DNA of 41,870 bases, taken from UBA1259 sp964453915. GTDB lineage: Bacteria; Bacillota; Clostridia; Christensenellales; Borkfalkiaceae. The stretch lies in contig CAYVPW010000009.1 in the NCBI GenBank assembly GCA_964453915.1, positions 1 through 41,870 on the forward strand. Direction: 5' to 3'. Below are positions 34,917 through 41,861 of the stretch, piece by piece. A program made the position numbers and the translations under genes. The notes under the pieces are model-generated. The model did no database searches. It saw nothing but the letters and a program-made list of their open reading frames with translations, and was not told the DNA's origin. How positions within the stretch are numbered: position 1 is the first letter of the stretch; every line of letters begins with the position of its first letter.

Positions 34917-35438
34917 TTACGCTTGCTTTTCTGCAATAGCGTTTAATGCTATTACAAGGCTTCTCGGCATTGCGGAAAGCACACCCACGAAATTCGTGAT
35001 AGGCGCTTGCAACGAACCGAGCATTTTTGCGATGAGTTCTTCTTTGGAAGGCATTGCAGCAAGTGCTTTTACACCCTCTACATCTACTCTTCCGCCGTCA
35101 ACGAAAGCGCTTTTAACGGCAACTTTGTTTTCGTACTTTTTAACCGCGTCGATAATAACTTTGCTTGCACCAGTTTCGTCTGCACCGAATGCTACGGAAG
35201 TGGGGCCGTTTAAGTCTTCATCAAAATCGGTTATTCCCAAATCGTTGAATGCGCGACGAACTAAGGTATTCTTTAATACTTTATATTCTACGTTGTTCTT
35301 TCTGAACTCTCTGCGGAGTTCGGTATCTTGAGCAACGGATAGACCTTCGAACTTAACGAAAACTACAGACTTGGATTCTTGAATCTTTGCTTTGATTTCT
35401 TCAACCAACTGAACTTTTGCGTCTCTATTAGCCGACAT
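34917..35438 (-). CDS. rplJ: 50S ribosomal protein L10
   Basis: 173 residues from the ATG at 35438 (MSANRDAKVQLVEEIKAKI), which has AGGAGG before it; a longer frame would start inside the leader terminator and is rejected. L10 is the base of the L12 stalk; its C-terminal helix (residues after about 130) carries the L12 dimers. The segment KFEGLSVAQDTELRREFRKNNVEYKVLKNTL is typical. Expression is controlled by the L10 leader directly upstream. Confidence 0.97.
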   Translation of the reverse strand: MSANRDAKVQLVEEIKAKIQESKSVVFVKFEGLSVAQDTELRREFRKNNVEYKVLKNTLVRRAFNDLGITDFDEDLNGPTSVAFGADETGASKVIIDAVKKYENKVAVKSAFVDGGRVDVEGVKALAAMPSKEELIAKMLGSLQAPITNFVGVLSAMPRSLVIALNAIAEKQA

Positions 35439-35466
35439 GTTTTTACCTCCTTGTTGATATGAAAAA

Positions 35467-35590
35467 GCCCTTGCATACCGAACGGAATACAAGGGCGCAA
35501 TTTCTCTACGCTTGTTTTATATCCGCCTCGGTCGGTCCGCTATACGCGAGTTAATAACCTACTGTCTTGGGCTATTTAATTTTTAATGCT
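35467..35590 (-). ncRNA. Ribosomal protein L10 leader with attenuator terminator
   Basis: The minus-strand RNA between promoter and rplJ contains GCCCAAGACAGTAGG (35558-35572), the conserved core of the L10 leader that L10(L12)4 binds. It ends in a strong hairpin GCCCTTG/CAAGGGC (35467-35496) followed by TTTTT, an intrinsic terminator. This is the known Gram-positive arrangement in which excess L10-L12 complex favours termination. Confidence 0.88.
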
Positions 35591-35595
35591 TAAAT

Positions 35596-35624
35596 AGTAT
35601 ATCACCGTAAAAAACGGTTGTCAA
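35596..35624 (-). promoter_or_regulatory. Sigma-A promoter of rplJ-rplL
   Basis: On the minus strand perfect TTGACA (35619-35624), 17-bp spacer, TATACT (35596-35601) with TGn extension. The -35 begins right behind the rplA stop codon, and the spacer holds the dyad ACCGT...ACGGT. Confidence 0.9.
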
Positions 35625-36311
35625 CTAAAATTTAGCGTTAATTTTTACGCCAGGGCCCATCGTGGAAGCCACTGCAACGCTCTTTAAGTATTGACCTTTA
35701 GCCGCTGCGGGTTTTGCTTTTACGATTGCTTCCATAAGCGCATTGTAGTTTTCTACAATCTTGTCCTTACCGAAACTCTTTTTGCCGATGGGGCAGTGAA
35801 TGATTGCAGTTTTATCAAGTCTGTATTCAACCTTACCTGCTTTGGTATCTTTGATAGCCTTTGCAACGTCCATAGTAACGGTTCCGGACTTGGGGTTAGG
35901 CATTAAGCCTTTAGGTCCTAAAACCTTACCGATACGACCAACCAAACCCATCATATCGGGAGTGGTAATGATTACGTCGTAATCAAACCAGTTTTCGGTT
36001 TGAATTTTTTGAATCATTTCTTCTGCGCCTACGAAATCCGCACCTGTTTCTTTCGCTTGGTCAGCCTTTTCGCCCTTAGCGATTACCAAAACCTTTACTT
36101 GCTTACCGGTTCCGTTGGGAAGCACGATAACGCCACGAACTTGTTGGTCTGCTTGCTTGGGATCAACGCCTAAACGAACGTGAAGTTCTATCGTTTCGTC
36201 GAACTTTGCCTTTGCAGTGTCAAGAACCAAACCTACCGCTTCGTCTGCTTCGTAAAGTTTTGCGGATTCTATATTTTTAACGCTGTCGATATATTTTTTT
36301 CCGTGTTTCAT
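35625..36311 (-). CDS. rplA: 50S ribosomal protein L1
   Basis: 228 residues. L1 forms the mobile L1 stalk at the E site and, in many bacteria, represses translation of its own operon by binding mRNA that looks like its 23S site. The family block around GVIVLPNGTGKQVKVLVIAKG and the segment GRIGKVLGPKGLMPNPKSGTVT are present. AGGAGG precedes the start. Between rplK and rplA lies a candidate L1-binding element. Confidence 0.97.
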   Translation of the reverse strand: MKHGKKYIDSVKNIESAKLYEADEAVGLVLDTAKAKFDETIELHVRLGVDPKQADQQVRGVIVLPNGTGKQVKVLVIAKGEKADQAKETGADFVGAEEMIQKIQTENWFDYDVIITTPDMMGLVGRIGKVLGPKGLMPNPKSGTVTMDVAKAIKDTKAGKVEYRLDKTAIIHCPIGKKSFGKDKIVENYNALMEAIVKAKPAAAKGQYLKSVAVASTMGPGVKINAKF

Positions 36312-36324
36312 TTAATTACCTCCT

Positions 36325-36354
36325 GTGGTACGTTCGGGAAAAACTCCCTCCCAC
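36325..36354 (-). promoter_or_regulatory. L1-site mimic before rplA
   Basis: On the minus strand GTGG-GAG-GGA...TCCC-GAACGTA-CCAC: outer pairs GTGG/CCAC, an asymmetric internal loop, inner pairs GGGA/TCCC. This copies the pattern of the L1-binding part of 23S helix 76-77 (GGTGG-GAG ... GAAATA-CCACC). It ends next to the RBS. Confidence 0.65.
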
Positions 36355-36361
36355 TATATCC

Positions 36362-36787
36362 TTAATCTACTACTTCAACGCCCATACTTCTTGCAGTACC
36401 AGCAATCATGCTGCAAGCAGCTTCGATTGTGTTTGCGTTCAAATCGGGCATTTTGAGTTTTGCTATTTCTTCTACTTGAGCCTTGGTTATCTTTGCAACC
36501 TTGTTCTTGTTAGGAGCAGCACTTGCGCTTGCTATTCCGCACGCCTTTTTGATAAGTACCGGTGCAGGCGGGGTCTTTAAAACGAAAGTGAAAGAGCGGT
36601 CTTGATAAATGGTCATAACGACGGGGATTATCAATCCTGCTTGGTCTTGCGTTTTAGCATTGAACTCTTTAGTAAATCCGGGTATGTTGATACCGTGAGG
36701 ACCTAATGTAGAGCCAACGGGCGGACCGGGTGTTGCCTTGCCGGCGGGTAATTGCAATTTTACGATTGCCGTGACTTTCTTTGCCAT
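36362..36787 (-). CDS. rplK: 50S ribosomal protein L11
   Basis: 141 residues from the ATG at 36787 (MAKKVTAIVKLQLPAGKA), with GGAGG eight bases before it; the ATG 15 bases upstream falls in the RBS. L11 is part of the GTPase-associated centre. PGPPVGSTLGPHGINIPGFTKEFN is the Pro-rich segment where thiopeptides bind together with 23S rRNA, and the C-terminal domain with TIEAACSMIAGTARSMG is normal. It follows nusG and precedes rplA. Confidence 0.97.
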   Translation of the reverse strand: MAKKVTAIVKLQLPAGKATPGPPVGSTLGPHGINIPGFTKEFNAKTQDQAGLIIPVVMTIYQDRSFTFVLKTPPAPVLIKKACGIASASAAPNKNKVAKITKAQVEEIAKLKMPDLNANTIEAACSMIAGTARSMGVEVVD

Positions 36788-36805
36788 AACTATTTCCTCC
36801 ATAAG

Positions 36806-36851
36806 GTGGTTTTAACGTTGCATCAGTGTAAAAATTTAATACAACTCCCAC
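36806..36851 (-). promoter_or_regulatory. L1-site mimic before rplK
   Basis: On the minus strand GTGGGAG (36845-36851) and GTTAAAACCAC (36806-36816) flank an internal hairpin, giving the same GTGG/CCAC stem with a GAG/GTTAAAA internal loop as before rplA and in the L1 arm of 23S rRNA. A small hairpin ACCGA/TCGGT (36865-36879) lies just upstream. Confidence 0.6.
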
Positions 36852-36897
36852 TTTTTATACGCAAACCGATTTTCTCGGTATTAGTATCTAATTTTGT

Positions 36898-37434
36898 TTA
36901 AGCGTTTTCTTGTATCTTTTTAATTTGAACAAAATCAACTTCAACGTCCGTTGCTCTGCCGAACATTTCAACGTTTATCATTGCCTTTTGCGTGCTTTCG
37001 TTTAAGGAAACTACCTTGCCGCTAAACGATTCTAACGGACCGGATACAACGTGCACTTCGTCTCCAACGACAAAGTCAACGTCTACCGCTACTTTTACAA
37101 GTCCCATTCTGGAAACTTCTTCGTCGGTAAGCGGCAACGGTCTACCTTGCGGGCCAACGAACCCCGTAACGCCTCTGGTACTGGTAATCAACCACCAAAG
37201 ATCGTTAGAATAAATCATTTTCAGGAATACGTAGCAAGGAAACTTCTTTCTTTCAACGATTTTCTTTTTGCCGTTTGCTTTTTCTTCGAGAGTTTCTTCC
37301 ATAGGAATTTGAATCTCAAAGATATTGTCTTGCAAATTGTTGTTTTCTATAAGTTTTTCAAGGCTGTCTTTCACCATTGCTTCGTAGCCGGAGTATGTGT
37401 GTATGACGTACCATTTTGCTTGTTCTTCTGCCAT
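36898..37434 (-). CDS. nusG: Transcription factor NusG
   Basis: 178 residues. The N-terminal NGN domain (KWYVIHTYSGYEAMVKDSL to about 115) binds RNA polymerase, and the C-terminal KOW domain (VVGDEVHVVSGPLESFSGKVVSL) contacts ribosomal S10 or Rho. The segment FPCYVFLKMIYSNDLWWLITSTRGVTGFVG is the usual central block. It follows secE after 12 bases. Confidence 0.97.
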   Translation of the reverse strand: MAEEQAKWYVIHTYSGYEAMVKDSLEKLIENNNLQDNIFEIQIPMEETLEEKANGKKKIVERKKFPCYVFLKMIYSNDLWWLITSTRGVTGFVGPQGRPLPLTDEEVSRMGLVKVAVDVDFVVGDEVHVVSGPLESFSGKVVSLNESTQKAMINVEMFGRATDVEVDFVQIKKIQENA

Positions 37435-37446
37435 ATTACACTCCCG

Positions 37447-37734
37447 TTATTTCGTAAGCAACGATAAAAGTTGAAGCAAACCGTAATCGAATGCGGTGAT
37501 AACGACCATAAAAGCCAAAACAACCACGATTACAACGCCCGTTTGTTTAACCACCTTAGGAAAGGTTGGCCAACTTACCTTTTTAAGTTCGGAAAAAACG
37601 TCTTTCAACTTTCCACCGAGTCTCTTAAAAAAGTTAGGCTTTTTATCTTTCTTTGCCTTTTTAACTTCTTTTTCTTGCTTTTTATCGGCGGGAACGACGA
37701 AATCGTTCACTGCCTTGTTCTTTTCTTTACTCAT
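37447..37734 (-). CDS. secE: Protein translocase subunit SecE
   Basis: 95 residues: a charged Lys-rich N-terminal third, the conserved amphipathic segment ELKKVSWPTFPKVVKQT and one membrane helix (about 65-88). SecE is the essential partner of SecY. Only one membrane segment is present, the usual Gram-positive form. In the gap to rpmG (37735-37790) lies a small hairpin CGGCT/AGCCG; the tRNA-Trp gene often found near here is absent. Confidence 0.96.
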   Translation of the reverse strand: MSKEKNKAVNDFVVPADKKQEKEVKKAKKDKKPNFFKRLGGKLKDVFSELKKVSWPTFPKVVKQTGVVIVVVLAFMVVITAFDYGLLQLLSLLTK

Positions 37735-37790
37735 TACACGTACCCCTGCGTTTTTGTAAAATCGGCTTTTAGCCGTTTACTGCGAAAATA

Positions 37791-37955
37791 TTACTTCGCT
37801 TCTTTGTGCGTAGTGTGTTTTTTGCAGAATTTACAATACTTTTGAAGTTCAATCCTTTCAGCATCGTTCCTTTTGTTTTTAAACGTATCGTAATTTCTTT
37901 GTTTGCACTCCGTACAAGCCAAGGTAATTTTGTTTCTTGCGCCTTTAGCAGCCAT
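37791..37955 (-). CDS. rpmG: 50S ribosomal protein L33
   Basis: 54 residues from the ATG at 37955 (MAAKGARNKITLACTECKQRNYDTFKNK), which has GGAAGG eight bases upstream. A short upstream extension of the frame is rejected. Two Cys pairs (ACTECK and YCKFCKK) make the zinc-binding C+ form of L33. It is the first gene of rpmG-secE-nusG-rplK-rplA, the conserved order. Confidence 0.95.
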   Translation of the reverse strand: MAAKGARNKITLACTECKQRNYDTFKNKRNDAERIELQKYCKFCKKHTTHKEAK

Positions 37956-38009
37956 AATACACCTTCCGAACATGAAAAAATTAACACCCCGAATCCGAGA
38001 TGCTAACGT

Positions 38010-38038
38010 ATTTTATCATTTATAAAGTATTATGTCAA
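38010..38038 (-). promoter_or_regulatory. Sigma-A promoter of rpmG-secE-nusG-rplKA
   Basis: On the minus strand TTGACA (38033-38038), 17-bp spacer, TAAAAT (38010-38015) with a TGn extension. Confidence 0.88.
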
Positions 38039-38046
38039 GGTTTTTT

Positions 38047-38080
38047 AGCGGTTTTTTAATATTTTTACCGCTTTTTTTGC
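38047..38080 (+). terminator. Terminator-like hairpin facing plus, without a plus-strand gene
   Basis: AGCGGT (38047-38052) pairs with ACCGCT (38067-38072) and is followed on the plus strand by TTTTTTT. On the minus strand, the coding direction here, it is followed by A only. The rest of 38081-38165 shows nothing recognisable. Confidence 0.45.
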
Positions 38081-38165
38081 CATTTACGGGCTTTTATGCG
38101 TCATTTTGGGGATTGATAAAATTTTATACCCAACATATTGTTTTTTGCCTGTTTTGCAAGTCTTT

Positions 38166-39026
38166 TCACCAAATCCCTTTTTTAACGCTTTTTACCGCTT
38201 CTTCTACCCGTGTATACAAATCCGTGTTTTCTATCATTGCGTTTATCTCTTGCTGAGTAAGATTTACAACGGGAGCACCGTCGCTGTAAACGACTACTTC
38301 GTTTATTGCGTCGGAATCCAACACAGACAACAGTTTTTTAACAGAAACGCTTTTATCTACACCGAATTTTTTATATTCTATTCCCCTTTTCAATCTTTCT
38401 TTAGATAAAACCGAATAAACTTTTACGTACTTATTTTCCGTATGCTTATCAAGCGCACCCGAAAGCACGAAAAACGAATAAAACAAAAACGAAAGATTAA
38501 CCCCGTAAAAAAGCGACGCAACGAATAGGATTAACAAACACACGGCAAGCGTTATTCCCAAAATTCTGCATATCCGATACGCTTTTTCTTTTTTTACGTA
38601 TTGACAAAGCACGGAAGACAACACTCTTCCTCCGTCCAACGGAAAAACGGGTATAAAATTCATCAAAGCCATAGAAAAACAGGCTTCTGCCGCAACGTCC
38701 GTATAAGCGTAAAGTTCCGGAAATATCCACCACAAAGCAACAAAGAAAAGCCCTATGGCAAGGTTTGCAAAGGGCCCTGCCAAGGCAATCTTAAACTCGT
38801 CCGCAGGTTTTAGCCCGTCTATATTACCGGAAACCACCGCTCCGAACGGCATTAGCGTTATTTTGTTTAGTGCATATCCGGACGAACTTGCCGCTATAGA
38901 ATGACCTAATTCGTGAACGACGGCGCATATCGTGTAAATTAAAAACACAAATATGCGCCCCGTAATAGCATAGTAAACCCCGAACAGGCAAAACAGCGGG
39001 TGGATTTTTAGTTTTATACCGCCCAT
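38166..39026 (-). CDS. SpoIVFB-like M50 intramembrane protease
   Basis: 286 residues from the ATG at 39026, which overlaps the end of the preceding gene by 13 bases; an upstream start would run deep into that gene. Several membrane segments fill the first 190 residues. The zinc motif HELGH is at 38-42 and the third ligand is in NFIPVFPLDGGRVLSS (about 130-145), the group III S2P arrangement of SpoIVFB. The C-terminal part (about 220-286) is soluble and looks like a short CBS-like region. SpoIVFB releases pro-sigma-K in the mother cell late in sporulation. The upstream overlapping LytM-like gene supports an FA/FB pair. Confidence 0.8.
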   Translation of the reverse strand: MGGIKLKIHPLFCLFGVYYAITGRIFVFLIYTICAVVHELGHSIAASSSGYALNKITLMPFGAVVSGNIDGLKPADEFKIALAGPFANLAIGLFFVALWWIFPELYAYTDVAAEACFSMALMNFIPVFPLDGGRVLSSVLCQYVKKEKAYRICRILGITLAVCLLILFVASLFYGVNLSFLFYSFFVLSGALDKHTENKYVKVYSVLSKERLKRGIEYKKFGVDKSVSVKKLLSVLDSDAINEVVVYSDGAPVVNLTQQEINAMIENTDLYTRVEEAVKSVKKGIW

Positions 39027-39784
39027 ACCACGGAGTTGTTTTGCAATGTATAGCCTTTTATAACGCTGCCGTTCTCTCCGTAAAAGCACATTTTTGCACT
39101 GTCTTTAACGTAGCCCACGGGTATGTTGGAAAACACCGCACCGCCTACTTCCGTATATGCAAAATCTATACCGCTTAAAAAGGTTTTAAAATTGTCGCAA
39201 TGAGTTATTTCCACGTCGTATTTTTTAGTTTCTTCGTTATAGGTAAGCGAAGTAACCGTTCCGTCGCAAGGAGAATATACGCTACCCGCTGCGGTAATAT
39301 CCATAATGCCGTCTTCTACCCTTACGTTTGCACTGTTAGAAACGGGAATCACGGGAGAAAAATCAGAATACACTCTGTTGTCTAAATCGTCTGTACTAAC
39401 CTGTTCCGTTCCGAAAGCATTTTTAAAAAATACGTTTAATCCGCTGTTTGGCATAAAAGCATTGGTTAAAAATATCGTAGCAACCAAAACGCCTATCGCA
39501 AGAAGTTGAACGCCCACCACGGTCACTTTTATTTTTCCGCTTTTTATTTTTTTAAAAAAACCTTCCTTTTTCTCTTCAACGCAATTTTCTATTGCCGTTT
39601 CTTCTTTTATATGTTCCGCTTCTTCTTCCGCATTTATTTTATTTATCAGTTTTGTTTTTACCGCTTCGTTATTAGTATTCTTTTTCCTCTCCGAAGTCTT
39701 TCTTTTTTTGTTCGGCTTATAAGTAATGGTACAAGTGCTTACCGGAATATCTAACATTTCGGCATATTGCAATTTTTCGTTCAT
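39014..39784 (-). CDS. SpoIVFA-like membrane protein with degenerate LytM domain
   Basis: 256 residues from the ATG at 39784 (MNEKLQYAEMLDIPV). A long, highly charged cytosolic N-terminus (1-80) is followed by one membrane segment (about 86-110) and an outer domain. From about 165 on, YSPCDGTVTSLTYNEETKKYDVEITHCDNFKTFLSG has the form of an M23/LytM beta-sheet, but neither HxxxD nor HxH is present, so it cannot bind zinc as a peptidase. That combination is that of SpoIVFA, which holds SpoIVFB inactive. The 13-base overlap with the SpoIVFB-like gene strengthens the call. SpoIIQ is the other candidate, but the intact LytM gene at 3935-4594 fits SpoIIQ better. Confidence 0.65.
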   Translation of the reverse strand: MNEKLQYAEMLDIPVSTCTITYKPNKKRKTSERKKNTNNEAVKTKLINKINAEEEAEHIKEETAIENCVEEKKEGFFKKIKSGKIKVTVVGVQLLAIGVLVATIFLTNAFMPNSGLNVFFKNAFGTEQVSTDDLDNRVYSDFSPVIPVSNSANVRVEDGIMDITAAGSVYSPCDGTVTSLTYNEETKKYDVEITHCDNFKTFLSGIDFAYTEVGGAVFSNIPVGYVKDSAKMCFYGENGSVIKGYTLQNNSVVWAV

Positions 39785-39901
39785 GATTTTTACCTGTCCT
39801 TTGACTTTTTGTATAAATATACTTTTTATCAACGGCGTTTAGAACATTTTTTTAACAATAATCTTTGCACAACGATAATTTTTTGCCGATTTTTGCAACA
39901 A

Positions 39902-39932
39902 AAAAACGGCGAACTTGAATTTCACCGTTTTT
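39902..39932 (-). terminator. Terminator after the phosphoglycerate mutase gene
   Basis: 12-bp stem (39921-39932 with 39902-39913, one G-T pair), 7-nt loop and T-run on the minus strand. Confidence 0.85.
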
Positions 39933-39969
39933 AGCTTTTTTAGTTTCTTATTGTAAAAGATTAACTTTT

Positions 39970-41184
39970 TTATTTATTTAAAAATTTTTTCATTAAACTT
40001 ACGCCGTCTAAAACAAAGTTGCCCGTAGATTTTGCTTCTTCTTCGTCATAAGAATTTGCCTTTTTGCCCGTAAACTCTTCTTTGCTTCTATATATTAGAT
40101 ACGGAACGGGGTCTGAACAGTGCGTCATTATAGAAACAGGCGTCGGGTGGTCGGGACAGATTAGAACCGCAAAGTCTTCTTTCATATCTTTTAACGCCGA
40201 AACTACGGGACCTACCACCAACCTATCTATTTGCTCTATAGAATAAATCTTATGCTCCGCATCTCCGTGGTGCCCGCACTCGTCCGGGGCTTCCATATGA
40301 ACGTATACAAAATCCTTGCCGCTCTTTAAACTATCTATGCACGCTTGGGCTTTTCCCGAAAAATTAGTGTCGTAATTGCCGGTTGCACCTTCTACTTCTA
40401 TCACGTCCATTCCCGTAAGTTTGCCTATCCCTTTTAGCAAATCGACTGCGGAAATCATTGCTCCTTTCAAACCGTATCTAGAATAAAAACTCTCTAATGC
40501 AGGCTTTGTCCCTTCCCCCCAAAACCAAAGCGAATTTGCGGGACGTTTGCCTTCTTTTATCCTTTTTATATTTACGGGGTGATCCTTTAACAGCACGGCG
40601 GACTTTTTCATAAGCTCTAAATACTCTTTACCCGCTTTGCTTTTAGGCAATCTTCCCGCAACGGGCTTGCCGGTAAAATCGTGCGGGGGCGTAAGGTCGC
40701 CCGCTATTTCGCCATTTTCTACAACTAAACAGTGGCGATAACTTATGCCTGCATACAGTTTGTATTTATCGCTGTTTAAATGTTTTGCAAGAAAGCCTAT
40801 AAGTTCCTTTGCTTCCGCCGTAGAAATTTCGCCCGCACTATAATCTATCATCGTTTTTTCTTCGTACACTTCCTCTTCAGATAAGGTCACTAAATTTGCG
40901 CGGGCAGTTACGAAAGTATCTTTTAACTCTATGCCAATGCTTGCCGCTTCCAAAGGGGAACGCCCCGTATAACATTCTTTGGGGTCGTATCCTAAAACGG
41001 ATAAATTCGCAACGTCAGAACCGGGCTTCATTCCGTCCGGTATAGTTTTGCAAAGCCCCGTTTCGGAAAACTTGCAAAGCCCGTCTATATTAGGTTTTTT
41101 TGCTAACATTAACGGCGTTTTGCCGTTAAGCGACGGCTGGCGGTAATCTGCCATTCCGTCTCCTAAAATCACTACGTATTTCAT
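39970..41184 (-). CDS. apgM: Cofactor-independent phosphoglycerate mutase, archaeal (ApgM) type
   Basis: 404 residues of the alkaline-phosphatase superfamily. The metal site starts with ILGDGMADYRQPSLNGKTPLMLAKKPNID; the phosphoryl-acceptor region is KPGSDVANLSVLGYDPKECYTGRSPLEAA, and the last metal ligands lie in HMEAPDECGHHGD and CPDHPTPVSIMTH. It interconverts 3- and 2-phosphoglycerate in glycolysis. This is the archaeal-type family (also found in many clostridia), shorter than GpmI (about 510). Such proteins were once annotated as homoserine kinases (ThrH-like), which remains a possible second guess. Its ATG overlaps the ung stop codon (ATGA). Confidence 0.88.
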   Translation of the reverse strand: MKYVVILGDGMADYRQPSLNGKTPLMLAKKPNIDGLCKFSETGLCKTIPDGMKPGSDVANLSVLGYDPKECYTGRSPLEAASIGIELKDTFVTARANLVTLSEEEVYEEKTMIDYSAGEISTAEAKELIGFLAKHLNSDKYKLYAGISYRHCLVVENGEIAGDLTPPHDFTGKPVAGRLPKSKAGKEYLELMKKSAVLLKDHPVNIKRIKEGKRPANSLWFWGEGTKPALESFYSRYGLKGAMISAVDLLKGIGKLTGMDVIEVEGATGNYDTNFSGKAQACIDSLKSGKDFVYVHMEAPDECGHHGDAEHKIYSIEQIDRLVVGPVVSALKDMKEDFAVLICPDHPTPVSIMTHCSDPVPYLIYRSKEEFTGKKANSYDEEEAKSTGNFVLDGVSLMKKFLNK

Positions 41185-41849
41185 AATTCACTCCAATTTA
41201 TAGGTGTTTTTCCGTGTTGAATTAAATATTCGTTGGTTTTAACAAAGTGCCCCGAACCAAAAAATCCGTTATATGCGGAAAGCGGGCTAGGGTGCGCACT
41301 TTCCAGCACCAAATGTTTTTTAGTATCTATAAGCGTTTTTTTACTTCTGGCGTTTGCGCCCCACAGTATAAAAACAACGTTTTCTTTTTTATCCGATATT
41401 CTTTTTATAATTCCGTCGGTAAACTCTTCCCACCCTTTGCCTTTATGAGAGTTTGCCTGATGTTCCCTTACTGTAAGGCAAGTATTTAACAAAAGAATCC
41501 CTTGCTTTGCCCAGCCCCTTAAATCTCCGCCGTCCGGCAAAGAAAGCCCCGTTTCCGCACTGATTTCTTTATAAATATTAACCAATGAAGGCGGTTTTTG
41601 TATGCCGTTCGGCACCGAAAAAGCAAGTCCCATCGCCTGCCCTTTTTCGTGATAAGGGTCTTGCCCTAAAATAACGGCTTTTATATCCTTAAACGCAGTA
41701 ATTTTCATACTGTTAAAAATATCGTACATATCGGGATATATCACCCGTTCCGAATATTCTTTTTTCAAAAAGGCACGTAAACTTTTATAACTTTCACTTT
41801 CAAAAAGGTCTTGTAAAAGTTCGTCCCATTCTTCTGTGATTTTTATCAT
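41181..41849 (-). CDS. ung: Uracil-DNA glycosylase, family 1
   Basis: 222 residues, about the length of Bacillus Ung, so the gene is complete inside the window. It removes uracil from DNA to start base-excision repair. The catalytic Asp stands in GQDPYHEKGQAMGLAFSV, the uracil-binding Asn in LLLNTCLTV, and the His loop in ESAHPSPLSAYNGFFG. No RBS is seen before the ATG; instead TATAAT (41856-41861) ends six bases before it, so the mRNA may be leaderless. The gene overlaps apgM by four bases, which suggests coupling. Confidence 0.95.
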   Translation of the reverse strand: MIKITEEWDELLQDLFESESYKSLRAFLKKEYSERVIYPDMYDIFNSMKITAFKDIKAVILGQDPYHEKGQAMGLAFSVPNGIQKPPSLVNIYKEISAETGLSLPDGGDLRGWAKQGILLLNTCLTVREHQANSHKGKGWEEFTDGIIKRISDKKENVVFILWGANARSKKTLIDTKKHLVLESAHPSPLSAYNGFFGSGHFVKTNEYLIQHGKTPINWSEL

Positions 41850-41855
41850 AATATC

Positions 41856-41861
41856 ATTATA
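41856..41861 (-). promoter_or_regulatory. Possible -10 box of ung
   Basis: TATAAT on the minus strand, six bases before the ATG. The -35 region would lie beyond the window edge, so the promoter cannot be confirmed. The surrounding bases are a short direct repeat of AATATCATT. Confidence 0.45.

Noticed and set aside
35439..35492. An 18-residue N-terminal extension of L10
   Set aside because: It would start inside the leader terminator and lacks an RBS; the ATG at 35438 has AGGAGG and fits L10.
37735..37790. A tRNA-Trp gene between rpmG and secE
   Set aside because: It is often found near secE, but only about 56 bases are present and no cloverleaf is seen.
39014..39784. An active M23 endopeptidase
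   Set aside because: No HxxxD or HxH motif can be found in the LytM-like region.
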